The translations under genes and the position numbers were made by a program. Of a DNA stretch of 64,000 nt, positions 1-8,643 are shown one piece after another. The notes below the pieces were generated by a model that was not told the origin of the DNA, ran no database searches, and was given only the letters and a program-made list of their open reading frames with translations. This DNA comes from Gemmobacter sp034519525 (lineage in GTDB: Bacteria > Pseudomonadota > Alphaproteobacteria > Rhodobacterales > Rhodobacteraceae). Numbering within the stretch: position 1 is the stretch's first letter; each line of letters opens with the position of its first letter. Location: the NCBI GenBank assembly GCA_034519525.1, contig JAXHOJ010000048.1:38937-102936 (forward strand). Direction: 5' to 3'.

Positions 1-616
1 GCACCTCGTTCAGCTTGTGGCTGATGATGATCGAGGTGACGCCCTGCGCCTTCAGCTCCAGCAGCAGATCCAGCAGGGCCTGGCTGTCGGATTCCGAAAG
101 CGCGGCGGTCGGTTCATCCAGGATCAGCAGGCGCACGTCTTTCGACAGGGCCTTGGCGATTTCGACCAGCTGCTGCTTGCCGACGCCCAGCTTGCCCACC
201 TGCACGCCCGGCGGTTCTTTCAGACCCACCTTTTTCAGCAGCGCCTCGGTCTGGCGAAAGGTTTCCTGCCAGTCGATCACGCCGCCCTTCTGGCGTTCAT
301 TGCCCAGAAACAGGTTTTCCGCGATCGACAGCAGCGGCACCAGCGCCAGTTCCTGGTGGATGATGATAATCCCGCGATCTTCGCTGTCGCGGATGCCGCG
401 GAACTGGGCCAAGGCCCCGTCATAGACGATCTCGCCCTCATAGCTGCCCGCCGGATAGACGCCCGAAAGCACCTTCATCAGCGTGGATTTTCCGGCGCCA
501 TTCTCGCCGCAGATCGCATGGATTTCGCCCTGACGGACGTAAAGGTTCACCTGATCCAGCGCCTTGACGCCCGGAAAGGTCTTGGTGATGGAGCGCATCT
601 CCAGCAGCGCGGTCAT
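1..616 (-). CDS. gguA: Sugar ABC transporter ATP-binding protein (GguA/MmsA type), partial
   Basis: Cytoplasmic ATPase subunit of a monosaccharide importer. Only the N-terminal 205 residues are inside the window; the gene runs off the left edge. The protein starts MTALLEMRSITKTFPGVKAL and shows a Walker A (GENGAGKST), a Q-loop region (IIIIHQELALVP), and a Walker B (LLILDEPTAAL) followed by the H-loop region (IIISHKLNEV). This is the first of the two ATPase domains usual for the XylG/GguA family. It lies 88 bp downstream of chvE on the same strand, the order seen in Agrobacterium chvE-gguA-gguB. The ABC family is certain; the gguA name rests on the chvE and gbpR neighbours. Confidence 0.88.
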   Translation of the reverse strand, partial: MTALLEMRSITKTFPGVKALDQVNLYVRQGEIHAICGENGAGKSTLMKVLSGVYPAGSYEGEIVYDGALAQFRGIRDSEDRGIIIIHQELALVPLLSIAENLFLGNERQKGGVIDWQETFRQTEALLKKVGLKEPPGVQVGKLGVGKQQLVEIAKALSKDVRLLILDEPTAALSESDSQALLDLLLELKAQGVTSIIISHKLNEV

Positions 617-647
617 GTCGGGCCTCCGAAAGGACGCAAGGTAGGGC

Positions 648-680
648 GGGCCGCCCGCCGCTTGCGGCGAGGGGCGGCCC
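648..680 (-). promoter_or_regulatory. Intercistronic GC hairpin between chvE and gguA
   Basis: Perfect outer arms GGGCCGCC (648-655) and GGCGGCCC (673-680) enclose a second CGCCGC/GCGGCG stem. There is no T-run, so it is unlikely to be a full terminator. Such hairpins after binding-protein genes often protect the 3' end of the binding-protein message. The function is inferred. Confidence 0.55.
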
Positions 681-704
681 TGAAACATCCGCAAAAGGGA
701 TGCG

Positions 705-1760
705 TTACTTGATCTGGTCCATGGTGTAGTAGCCCGAGCCGATCACGATCTCTTCCCAGTTGCTCGCATCCACCGAAACCGGCTCCAGCAGATAGGACGG
801 GATGACCTTGACACCGTTGTCATAGGTGGTGGTGTCGTTGATCTCCGGCTCGCCGCCTTTCAGCATCGCATCCACCATGCCCACGGTCACGCGTGCCAGT
901 TCGCGGGTATCCTTGAACACGGTCGAATACTGCTCGCCCGCGAGGATGGATTTCACCGATTGCACTTCGGCATCCTGGCCCGAAACGATGGGCATCTTCA
1001 TGTCGCCAGATCCGTAGCCCACGCCTTTCAGCGACGACAGGATCCCGATCGACAGCCCGTCATAGGGCGACAGCACGCCATGCACCTGTTTGTCGGTGTA
1101 ATTGGCCGACAGCAGGTTATCCATCCGCGATTGCGCCACCGCGCCATCCCAGCGCAGGGTGCCGACCTTGTCCATGCCCATCTGGCCGGAACCGATGACG
1201 ATCTCGCCGGAATCGATCATCGGCTGCAGCACCGACATGGCGCCATCATAGAAGAAATAGGCGTTGTTGTCGTCGGGGCTGCCGCCGAACAGTTCCACAT
1301 TCCAGGGCTTCTGATCGGGGAAGCGTTCCTTCAGCCCGTTCACCACGCTGGTGGCCTGCTGCACGCCGACCTTGAAATTGTCGAAGGTGGCGTAATAGTC
1401 GACATCGCCGCTGTCGCGGATCAGGCGGTCATAGGCGATCACCTTGATATCGGCGGCGGCGGCATTTTCCAGCGCGTTCGACAGGGTGGTGCCGTCGATG
1501 GCGGCAATCACCAGCACATCCACGCCCTTGGTGATCATGTTCTCGATCTGGGCCAGCTGGTTGGGGATATCGTCTTCGGCATATTGCAGATCGGTTTCAT
1601 AGCCGGCTTCGGTGAACTGCTTCACCATGGACTCGCCATCCGAGATCCAGCGGGCCGAGGATTTCGTCGGCATTGAAATGCCCACCGTTTCGGCAACCGC
1701 GCCAAAGGCGATGAACGAGCTGCACATCGCCAGCGCAGCGGCGACGGATTTGAGTTTCAT
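705..1760 (-). CDS. chvE: Periplasmic multiple-sugar-binding protein ChvE
   Basis: Binding protein (351 aa) of a monosaccharide ABC importer. In Agrobacterium ChvE binds galactose, glucose, arabinose and other sugars and also signals to VirA. It has a Sec signal peptide (MKLKSVAAALAMCSSFIAFGAVA) and a mature part VGISMPTKSSARWISDGESM typical of ChvE/XylF-like type I binding proteins, with VIAAIDGTTL, VIAYDRLI and the hinge segment GVLSPYDGLSIGI. The ATG at 1760 is chosen because GGAGAGAGAG lies directly upstream and it gives a normal signal peptide; an upstream extension to 1862 has neither. It is co-oriented with gguA and divergent from gbpR. Confidence 0.93.
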   Translation of the reverse strand: MKLKSVAAALAMCSSFIAFGAVAETVGISMPTKSSARWISDGESMVKQFTEAGYETDLQYAEDDIPNQLAQIENMITKGVDVLVIAAIDGTTLSNALENAAAADIKVIAYDRLIRDSGDVDYYATFDNFKVGVQQATSVVNGLKERFPDQKPWNVELFGGSPDDNNAYFFYDGAMSVLQPMIDSGEIVIGSGQMGMDKVGTLRWDGAVAQSRMDNLLSANYTDKQVHGVLSPYDGLSIGILSSLKGVGYGSGDMKMPIVSGQDAEVQSVKSILAGEQYSTVFKDTRELARVTVGMVDAMLKGGEPEINDTTTYDNGVKVIPSYLLEPVSVDASNWEEIVIGSGYYTMDQIK

Positions 1761-1866
1761 CTCTCTCTCCCTGATACGGGCAGTGCGTGTTCCTCCCGCC
1801 TGCCCCCTCCTCCTCGGCGCTCGATTCGAGCTGCCTGTGGCTGTTCTAGCGGGGCGTGACATATCA

Positions 1867-1885
1867 GTAAAATTACATTATTTAC
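1867..1885. promoter_or_regulatory. Candidate GbpR operator in the gbpR-chvE intergenic region
   Basis: AT-rich patch in GC-rich surroundings with inverted repeat GTAAA-N9-TTTAC, lying between two ATATCA copies (1861 and 1893). The size and position fit a LysR-type site controlling the divergent chvE promoter and gbpR itself. No binding evidence is available. Confidence 0.4.
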
Positions 1886-1913
1886 ATTTCACATATCAAA
1901 TCCGGTAACTCCT

Positions 1914-2852
1914 ATGTCCTTCACCCTGCCCACGCTGAAACCGGCGCAGCTGCGCCTGCTGACCGCCATCGCCCGGCATGGCCAGCTGCAACTGGCCGCA
2001 GCCGAGGTTTCGCTGACCCAGCCCGCCGCCTCGCGGATGCTGGCGGAAATCGAGCGCGGGCTGGGGGCGCCGGTTTTCCTGCGCCAGCCCAAGGGGATGG
2101 AACCGACAGAGATCGGCCAGATCGTGCTGCGGCGGGCGCAGGCCATGCTGCGGGAAATGCGCAGCATGGCGGCCGAAGTGCAGGCCCTGCGCGAAGGGTT
2201 TGGCGGTGCGGTGCGCGTGGGGGCGGTGACGGGGCCGGCCGTCGGCTATCTGGTGCCCGCCATCCGGCAGATCAAGCGCGACGCGCCGGGGGCGGAAATC
2301 ACGGTGGATGTGGCGCCCTCGCGCGATCTGTTGCGCCATCTGGCGGCGGGGGATCTGGATTTCGCGCTGGCGCGGGTGCTGCCCGAATATGACAGCCGCG
2401 ATTTCGACATCCGGCCGATGCGCGATGAAAAGGTGGCGCTGCTGGTGCGGGCCGATCATCCGCTGGCCCGCGCCCCGGTGGTGACGCTGACCGAGCTGAT
2501 GGATTACGAATGGATCATGCAGGATCGCGGCGCCCCGATCCGCGAAGCCACGCTGGAGGCCTTTGGCGCCGTGGGCCTGGCCGAGCCGCGCAATACGGTC
2601 AACAGCCCCTCGCTGCTGCTGATGATCGCCTATCTGGCCAAAAGCGATGCCGTCGCCGCCATGTCGGAAGAGGTGGCGCAACTGCTGACGCTGCCGCCGG
2701 TCGGGGCGGGGTTTGCGGTGTTGCGGCTGCAGCGCGACATCCGCGTGTCGCCCTATTTCCTGCTCAGCCTGCGCAGGCGGCCGTTGCTGCCGATCGCCGC
2801 GCGGCTGATGGATCTGGTGCTGGCGCAGGCCGAAACCGGCGCCATGCTGTAA
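1914..2852 (+). CDS. gbpR: LysR-family regulator GbpR
   Basis: Transcription regulator of 312 aa. The N-terminal winged helix-turn-helix covers about residues 6-65 (AEVSLTQPAASRMLAEIERGL), and a LysR-type effector domain covers about 90-300. Its position, divergent from chvE, matches Agrobacterium, where GbpR activates chvE in response to arabinose, galactose and fucose. The stop codon ends one base before the convergent dmmC stop, so the two 3' ends abut. Family and context are clear; sugar specificity is inferred from the neighbour. Confidence 0.85.
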   Translation: MSFTLPTLKPAQLRLLTAIARHGQLQLAAAEVSLTQPAASRMLAEIERGLGAPVFLRQPKGMEPTEIGQIVLRRAQAMLREMRSMAAEVQALREGFGGAVRVGAVTGPAVGYLVPAIRQIKRDAPGAEITVDVAPSRDLLRHLAAGDLDFALARVLPEYDSRDFDIRPMRDEKVALLVRADHPLARAPVVTLTELMDYEWIMQDRGAPIREATLEAFGAVGLAEPRNTVNSPSLLLMIAYLAKSDAVAAMSEEVAQLLTLPPVGAGFAVLRLQRDIRVSPYFLLSLRRRPLLPIAARLMDLVLAQAETGAML

Positions 2853-3893
2853 TCAATCGGCAAAGATCCCGGGCGAGGTTTCGGCGCCATCATCGAACCG
2901 CGCCAGATATTCCACGATCATCGGGCGGTTCACCGCAAAGCCCTTGTAGGCCGCCAGATACTCGGGCAGATCGCGCAGCACCCGGTGCAGACGGCGGCCC
3001 CATTTCGGCACCGATGCCAGATCTTCCAGCGAAATCAGATAGCAGCGGATCGGGAAGGCCAGCGCATTGGAGCGCGGCAGCCGCCAGAAGGTTTGCAGCT
3101 CCACCCGCAGAAATTGCTTCTGGCCCACGTTCTCCGGGGTGATCGTGCGCTTTTCCGGGCCCCATTTGTGGTAATTCTCGGGGCTGGTATCCAGCCGGGG
3201 GTTAACCGTCATGGTCCAGTTCAGCCGCCGCGCGGGCGATCCCTGCTGCACGTTCAGCAGGAATTTCAGCGCGCGCTGAAACACGCCCATTTCGGCGGCG
3301 CGGGGCACCGGGGCGTGCCATTCGAAAAAGTTCATCCCGATGTCGAAATCCAGGCTCCAGTCGGCCTGGCTGGTCACCATGCCCGCATCCATCCACAGAT
3401 TGCCCTCGCGCTGGTCCAGCACCGCGAAATCGCCCTGCGCCTGGCGGGTGATATATTCCATCGGGCCGCAGGGCAGGGTGGTGGCATCCAGAAAGGTAAA
3501 GCGCTGGTCGATCCCCAGCGGCCGGTTGATCCAGTGCCACTGGTTGCCGTCGCGCTGCAGGCTGAACAGATCGGGGTAATCTTCGGCCTTGGACTGCATG
3601 ATCAGATCCAGCAGATCCCATCCCGCCAGCTCCATATGCGGCAGCGACTGGCAGCGCAGCGGGTCTTCCGTCAGGGTGATCGCGCGGTCACGCATTTCGC
3701 TGACGTAATGTTCATCCACGTCAAAGCGTTTCTCGAACGGGCTGCCTTCCCGCCCGCCTTTATGCGGCTCCATGTTGACCGAATACATGTAGCTGTCGCG
3801 GTCGAACGGGAAGGGAAAGCGCCGGATCGCCTCGGCCGAATTGTGAAAGGTGTAATCGTCGCGGAAGGTTTCGTCGTTGAACAGGATGGTCAT
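2853..3893 (-). CDS. dmmC: Heme-dependent oxidative N-demethylase catalytic subunit (DUF3445), dimethylamine monooxygenase DmmC
   Basis: Catalytic haem subunit (346 aa) that oxidatively demethylates dimethylamine to methylamine and formaldehyde. The family (DUF3445) uses a PAS-like fold binding haem b. Recognisable segments are RRFPFPFDRDSYMYSV near the start, LEDLASVPKWGRRLHRVLRDLP near the C-terminus and RVELQTFWRLPRSNALAFPIR. ATG at 3893 gives the expected N-terminus; it follows the dmmB stop by 8 bp, so the genes are co-transcribed. Letter assignment within dmmDABC follows the gene order and my memory of the Ruegeria nomenclature; the protein family itself is clear. Confidence 0.85.
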   Translation of the reverse strand: MTILFNDETFRDDYTFHNSAEAIRRFPFPFDRDSYMYSVNMEPHKGGREGSPFEKRFDVDEHYVSEMRDRAITLTEDPLRCQSLPHMELAGWDLLDLIMQSKAEDYPDLFSLQRDGNQWHWINRPLGIDQRFTFLDATTLPCGPMEYITRQAQGDFAVLDQREGNLWMDAGMVTSQADWSLDFDIGMNFFEWHAPVPRAAEMGVFQRALKFLLNVQQGSPARRLNWTMTVNPRLDTSPENYHKWGPEKRTITPENVGQKQFLRVELQTFWRLPRSNALAFPIRCYLISLEDLASVPKWGRRLHRVLRDLPEYLAAYKGFAVNRPMIVEYLARFDDGAETSPGIFAD

Positions 3894-3901
3894 CTTGGCC
3901 C

Positions 3902-4849
3902 CTATCGGTCGAGGATCAGTTCGGCACCCTGAAAGCGCGAGACGCAGGGCATGATCTTGGTATTGGCGGCATGGTCGCTGTCGCTCAGCCAGTGGTCGTG
4001 ATGGTCGATCCGGCCGTTGCAGGCGATCACCTCGGTTTCGCACTGCCCGCAGGCACCGCCCCGGCACAGCCAGGGCGCATCGACGCCCGCCGCCTCGATG
4101 GCTTCCAGCAGGCTTTGATGCGGGCTGACCTCGATCTTCAGGCCAGACCGGGCGAGGGTCACGGTGAACGGCGCGCCGGTGGGCGGCGCCAGAAACGCCT
4201 CGGCATGAAGCGCGGCCCGGGGCCAGCCCTTCTGCGCGGCCACTTCAGCCACGCGGTCGATCAGGGCCTGCGGCCCGCAGGTATAGACATGGGTGCCCAA
4301 GGGCTGCCCCTGCAGGATCACGGCCGGGTCGATCCGGTTCCCTTCGCCCGAGATATGCAGATGCACCTGTGGCAGATCGGGCAGTAGGCGCAGCCCCGCC
4401 GCCTCGGCGCGCGATCGCGCAGCATAATGCAGCTCGAACGGCAATTGCAGGCGCTGCAGCTGTTTCAGCTGCGAAACGAAGGGGGTAATGCCGATGCCGC
4501 CCGCAATCAGCACATGTTTGCGCGCCGTCAGATCCAGCGCGAACAGGTTGACCGGGGCGCCGATGCGCAGCAGATCGCCCACGGCCACAGATCCGTGCAT
4601 GAAGCGCGACCCGCCGCGCCCGGCATCCTCGCGCCGCACGGCGATTTCATAGCCCGATCCATCCATCGGATCGGAAATCAGCGAATAGGCATTGCGCCGC
4701 AGCACGCCCTCATCCGGCATTTCCACCACCACATGCGCCCCGCCGGAAAACAGCGGCAGGCTGCCCCCTTCGGGACATTCAAAGCGGAAGCGGGTGACAA
4801 GCGGGGTCAGCGGTTCAATTGCGGCCACGCGCAGCAGACGGGCGGTCAT
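3902..4849 (-). CDS. dmmB: Dimethylamine monooxygenase reductase subunit DmmB (flavin/2Fe-2S oxidoreductase)
   Basis: Electron-transfer subunit (315 aa) of phthalate dioxygenase reductase type. Order: flavin domain with RRNAYSLIS near residue 52, NAD(P)H domain with IAGGIGITPFVSQ near 115 and YTCGPQALI near 205, and a C-terminal plant-type ferredoxin with C-x4-C-x2-C (LCRGGACGQCETEV) plus a later Cys in MPCVSRFQ. It passes electrons from NAD(P)H to the haem subunit. ATGA overlap with dmmA upstream (4846-4849) and 8 bp to dmmC show tight coupling. Confidence 0.88.
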   Translation of the reverse strand: MTARLLRVAAIEPLTPLVTRFRFECPEGGSLPLFSGGAHVVVEMPDEGVLRRNAYSLISDPMDGSGYEIAVRREDAGRGGSRFMHGSVAVGDLLRIGAPVNLFALDLTARKHVLIAGGIGITPFVSQLKQLQRLQLPFELHYAARSRAEAAGLRLLPDLPQVHLHISGEGNRIDPAVILQGQPLGTHVYTCGPQALIDRVAEVAAQKGWPRAALHAEAFLAPPTGAPFTVTLARSGLKIEVSPHQSLLEAIEAAGVDAPWLCRGGACGQCETEVIACNGRIDHHDHWLSDSDHAANTKIMPCVSRFQGAELILDR

Positions 4850-5448
4850 GGCTTGATCTCCTGCAGGTCGGGCACGATGCCGGGGGTTTCGGCATCGACG
4901 CAGACGCCCTGAAAGGCGGCCAGACGGCGCGAATAATGGTCACGCACGAACAGGGTCAGGCCGCAATGGCTGCAGGTGAAGGGATCGGTGGTGACGCCTT
5001 CGGTGATGCCCTTGCAATGCACGCATTGCAGCCGCCGCGCGATGGAGCCGCGATGATCGCTCTGGATCGCATCAACGGGCAGGCCTGCGGCCAGCGCCTC
5101 GGCCATGGCCAGCCCGATCAGGGTTTCGCTGCCCGCCAGATACAGCCGCGTGCCCATATGGGCATCCAGCAGCGCCTTGCGAAAGCGGGGCAGGATGGCG
5201 GAAAAGCTGGGGCCTTCGTGGTAATGTTTCGGGTGCAGGGCGGCCAGCGCGGCGCCGAAGGGCGCGCCTTCGGGGATATAGATCACATGCGCCGCCGCGA
5301 TCAGCGCGGCATCCTGCACGGCAAGTTCGATCAGCGCCTCTGCGCCGCTGGCATCGGCCAGCATCAGCGCCGCCGCACCCGGCACGGGCGACAGGCCGGG
5401 ATAGACGGGGCGGGTGGTGATCGAGGGGGTAAATTCGGTTCTGGGCAT
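4846..5448 (-). CDS. dmmA: Dimethylamine monooxygenase subunit DmmA
   Basis: Subunit of 200 aa assigned to the DmmA family. The C-terminus has a zinc-ribbon-like pair of motifs, CVHC (QCVHCKGITEG) and CSHCGL, followed by the conserved FVRDHYSRRLAAFQGV. The N-terminal half is an alpha/beta region with no motif I recognise. ATG at 5448 follows dmmD by 50 bp, and the stop overlaps the dmmB start. Required with DmmB and DmmC for dimethylamine oxidation in roseobacters; its precise role (electron transfer or assembly) is not clear from sequence. Confidence 0.82.
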   Translation of the reverse strand: MPRTEFTPSITTRPVYPGLSPVPGAAALMLADASGAEALIELAVQDAALIAAAHVIYIPEGAPFGAALAALHPKHYHEGPSFSAILPRFRKALLDAHMGTRLYLAGSETLIGLAMAEALAAGLPVDAIQSDHRGSIARRLQCVHCKGITEGVTTDPFTCSHCGLTLFVRDHYSRRLAAFQGVCVDAETPGIVPDLQEIKP

Positions 5449-5470
5449 TCAACTCTCCGTTCCGGCGGGG

Positions 5471-5488
5471 TGCGGGCCCTTGGGCCCG
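5471..5488 (-). promoter_or_regulatory. GC hairpin between dmmD and dmmA
   Basis: Inverted repeat GCGGGCCC-TT-GGGCCCGC; the practical stem is GCGGGC with a 6-base loop. It lies between the dmmD stop and the dmmA start. There is no T-run, so it probably modulates message stability rather than terminating. Confidence 0.4.
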
Positions 5489-5498
5489 CGACCTGGCC

Positions 5499-6636
5499 TC
5501 AGCCCTTGGCGGTGCGGCGTTTCTTTTCGGGGTCGAAGAAGGGCATCGGGCTGGTGGTGGCGGCAATCGCGCCATGTTCGGCACAGTGCACGGTCAGGGC
5601 GGTGCCCGCATTGGCACAATCCACCGGCAGGCGGGCAATCGCCACCGTCCAGCCGTTCAGGGGCGAGTGCATGGCCTGTGTGACCAGACCCACCTGCGCG
5701 CCATCCTTAAAGACTGGCGCACCATTGCCCGGTGCCTTGTCGCCTTCCAGCTTCAGCCCCCAGATCTTGAACCGCTCGCGCCCCTTCAGCCGGTAATGCT
5801 CTTCCGCGCCGCGGAAGCCGGTCTTGCCGGGCGATACGGTGAAATCAAGGCCCAGCTCCCAAAGGGTATCGCCGCAGGGTTCATCGGAGAAAGGATACAT
5901 CTCGCTGTTATCATAGGGGAAAAACAGCAGATAGCTTTCGGTGCGCAGCAGGTCCAGCGTGGTGAAGCGGCAGGGAATGATGCCCATGGCGCGCACCTTC
6001 CTCCAGGATGCGATCCCAGATCATCGGCGCATCCTGCCCGCGCACGAACAGCTCGTATCCGCGTTCGCCGGTATAGCCGGTGCGCGAAATCATAGCGGGC
6101 TTGCCGAACAGCGAGGTCTGCATATGGCTGAAATAGGCCAGATCGCGGATGCCCGGCACATGGTTTGCCAGAAAATCCACCGCCAGCGGGCCTTGCAGCG
6201 ACAGGTCATGCAGGTTGTCGTCAAACTTGATCGTCACATCGCGGCCGGTGGCGGCCATGGTCAGCTGTTCATGGCCCTGGCCGGAACCATGCACCACCAT
6301 GAAGGCATTGGGGCCGGTGCGGTAGATCACGCAATCATCGACGAACTTGCCCGCGTCGTTCAGCATGCAGGCATAGACCGACCGGCCCGGCATCAGCTTT
6401 TCGATGTTGCGGGTGGTGGCGCGGTCGATCACATGGCTGGCGGCGGGGCCGGTCAGGTGAACCTTTTTCAGCCCGGATACATCCATCAGCCCCGCCTTGG
6501 TGCGGATCGCCAGATATTCGGCCACGGGATCTGCGTCATAGGACCAGGCGGTGCCCATCCCGCTCCAGTCTTCAAGCGCCGAGCCAAGGGCGCGATGCCG
6601 GTCAGCCAGCGCGGAAAAACGCCACGAGTTCGTCAT
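5499..6636 (-). CDS. dmmD: Tetrahydrofolate-dependent GcvT-like protein DmmD (one frameshift)
   Basis: Aminomethyltransferase (T-protein) family protein, expected about 378 aa, thought to transfer the formaldehyde unit from amine demethylation to tetrahydrofolate. The N-terminal part has LMDVSGLKKVHLTGP, SLQGPLAVDFL and ISRTGYTGERGYELFV; the C-terminal part has CRFTTLDLLRTESYL and GLDFTVSPGKTGFRGAE. The two parts are in different frames. The reading passes from WDRILEEG to RAMGIIPC through one extra base around 5996-6001 in a GC-alternating stretch; removing it restores a complete gene. ATG at 6636 has TTGGAGA upstream. Sequencing error is more likely than a true break because both halves are perfectly conserved. 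Confidence 0.82.
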
Positions 6637-6666
6637 GTCAGTCTCCAATATGGTTATCGTCGGTTT

Positions 6667-6698
6667 GCCGTCCCGCATCTGTCGGGACACGGGACGGC
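6667..6698 (-). terminator. Weak stem-loop between the permease gene and dmmD
   Basis: Arms GCCGTCCC (6667-6674) and GGGACGGC (6691-6698) with a 16-base loop. No T-run follows on the minus strand, so it may only attenuate or protect the message. Confidence 0.3.
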
Positions 6699-6715
6699 AG
6701 GTGTTGCCGGGCCGA

Positions 6716-8536
6716 TCAGGCCGGAAGCTGGAAGAACCAGTTGGACCAGAGCACCACGACAGCGCCGGCAATCAGCGCCACATAGGGCCAGATGCCTGCC
6801 TTGCGCGGCCCCAGATCGCCGCTGTCAGACAGGCCCAGATCCTCCATCGCCTCTTTCGGGAAATGGCCCTTGTCCTGCACATAATGGCGGAACCAGAACA
6901 CCGGCAGGATCAGCGCGGCAAAGATCAGGCCCGACCACAGCGCGTTGGAATAGCCCCAGACCTTGGCGCCCGCGCCGAGGAACAGCGCATTCACGAAGGC
7001 CAGCGCGGTGTTGATGCCGATCAGCACGGTGGGCGCCTTCCACGGGCGCGGCAGATGGGCGGAATCGATCCGGTGAATCCAGCCGGCATTCAGGTTCAGG
7101 AAGTTGAACATGATGTAGCCGACGTTCGAAATCGCCAGAACGTAGAAGTAGCCGCCCGCATCCGAGGCCAGCGCCAGCAGGATCACGTTGAAGCCAAGAT
7201 CCGTCCACATGGCGCCGGTCGGCGCGCCATGGTCGTTCACCTGGCTGAGGTATTTCGGCAGCCAGCCATCGCGCGAGCCCTGATAGAGCGTGCGCGACGA
7301 TCCGGCCATGGCCGTCATGATGGCCAGAAACAGCGCCATGATCATCAGGATCACGAAGATCTGCGTCACAACCGGCCCGCCGCCGACCATGCTGCCCAAG
7401 GCCTCGCCCACGCCGGTGCCATCGACAATGCCGGTGGCCAGCATCCCCGATTGCCCCAGAACGCCCTGGAAGGCGAAGGGGATCAGGAAATAGAACACGA
7501 CGCAAAGCAGGCCGGAATAGAAGATGGCGCGGAAGGTATCGGTCTGCGGGTTCTTGAATTCGGCAGTATAGCAGACGGCGGTTTCAAAACCGTAGGTCGA
7601 CCAGGCGGCGATATAGAGACCGCCCAGAAACAGCGTCCAGCCGCCGATATCCCAGGCACCATCGACGCCGGAATAGGCGGCGGTCGGCGGCACGATATTG
7701 GTGACGTTCATGCTGTCGATCGCGCCGGTCAGGATCGGCACCAGCCCCACCAGCAAGAGCGGGATCAGCACCACGACCGCCATCCATTTCTGCGATTTGG
7801 CGGTCGAGGCAATGCCGCGGTGCTGGATCACGAAAATGATCAGCATCAGCACAACCCCGATCACGAAGGTGGAGTTGAAGTGCAGGGTGCCAAGGCCCGG
7901 AACGGCGATGTTGAACGCCTCCCACACGCGGAAGGCGGGGGTCAGGGCGGCGACGCCATCGGTTGCGGCCACGGCGGAAATGGCATCTGCCACTGCAACG
8001 CCCGCATTTTCAGCCATATAGGCGGCGACGGCGGGGGTTTCGGCGGTGTAGCTGGCGATATTGGCCGCCACCCAATCCAGCACCGGCTGGCTTTCGGCCA
8101 GCGGAATGGGGAACAGCGCGTTCAGGATATAGCCGGCCGCAATGGCACAGCCGAGCGACAGCACCGGCGACCAGGCGAACCAGTTGCACCAGACCGACAG
8201 CGGCGCGATCAGCTTGCCATAGCGCAGCCAGGCCGTGGCGCCATAGACCGAGGCGCCGCCCGATTTGTTGCCGAACATACCGGCCATTTCAGCGTAGGTG
8301 AAGCTTTGCAGAAAGCCCATCACCATAGAGATCATCCAGACCACGAAAGCAGCCTTGCCCGCCACCCCCGCGATCCCGCCGATGGAAAACAGCACCAGCG
8401 GCGGCACACCGGCCGCCACCCAGAATGCGCCCTTCCAGGTCAGCGACCTGTGCAGCGCGCCCGAGCTGGGCGTGCCTGTCGGCGCCACCCCCGCTCTGGC
8501 TGCGGCCTGCGCCGCAGTCATCATGTTCTTGTCCAC
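6716..8536 (-). CDS. APC-superfamily amino acid/amine permease
   Basis: Integral membrane transporter of about 606 aa with at least 12 hydrophobic segments (for example WMAVVVLIPLLLVGLVPIL, FVILMIMALFLAIMTAMA and a final WPYVALIAGAVVVLWSNWFF). Residues GSSRTLYQGSRDGWLPKYLS fit the APC family loop. It sits between tdm and dmmD on the same strand, so methylated amine or TMAO uptake is likely, replacing the TmoXVW ABC system of other roseobacters. The start is uncertain: GTG at 8536 has GGGAG seven bases upstream, while the two ATGs at 8524/8521 lie further from that site. An insertion of about 70 residues rich in Ala between early helices looks like an extracytoplasmic loop. Confidence 0.82.
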   Translation of the reverse strand: MDKNMMTAAQAAARAGVAPTGTPSSGALHRSLTWKGAFWVAAGVPPLVLFSIGGIAGVAGKAAFVVWMISMVMGFLQSFTYAEMAGMFGNKSGGASVYGATAWLRYGKLIAPLSVWCNWFAWSPVLSLGCAIAAGYILNALFPIPLAESQPVLDWVAANIASYTAETPAVAAYMAENAGVAVADAISAVAATDGVAALTPAFRVWEAFNIAVPGLGTLHFNSTFVIGVVLMLIIFVIQHRGIASTAKSQKWMAVVVLIPLLLVGLVPILTGAIDSMNVTNIVPPTAAYSGVDGAWDIGGWTLFLGGLYIAAWSTYGFETAVCYTAEFKNPQTDTFRAIFYSGLLCVVFYFLIPFAFQGVLGQSGMLATGIVDGTGVGEALGSMVGGGPVVTQIFVILMIMALFLAIMTAMAGSSRTLYQGSRDGWLPKYLSQVNDHGAPTGAMWTDLGFNVILLALASDAGGYFYVLAISNVGYIMFNFLNLNAGWIHRIDSAHLPRPWKAPTVLIGINTALAFVNALFLGAGAKVWGYSNALWSGLIFAALILPVFWFRHYVQDKGHFPKEAMEDLGLSDSGDLGPRKAGIWPYVALIAGAVVVLWSNWFFQLPA

Positions 8537-8643
8537 GTCCAAACTCCCTGTTGTGTGGCTGGGGGTCTTTTGCCCCGGTTTTCTTGCCTCCCCCGCCGAT
8601 GTGGCGGCCGTCACCGGGCTCCCATCCCCGGCGCGCCCCGGTG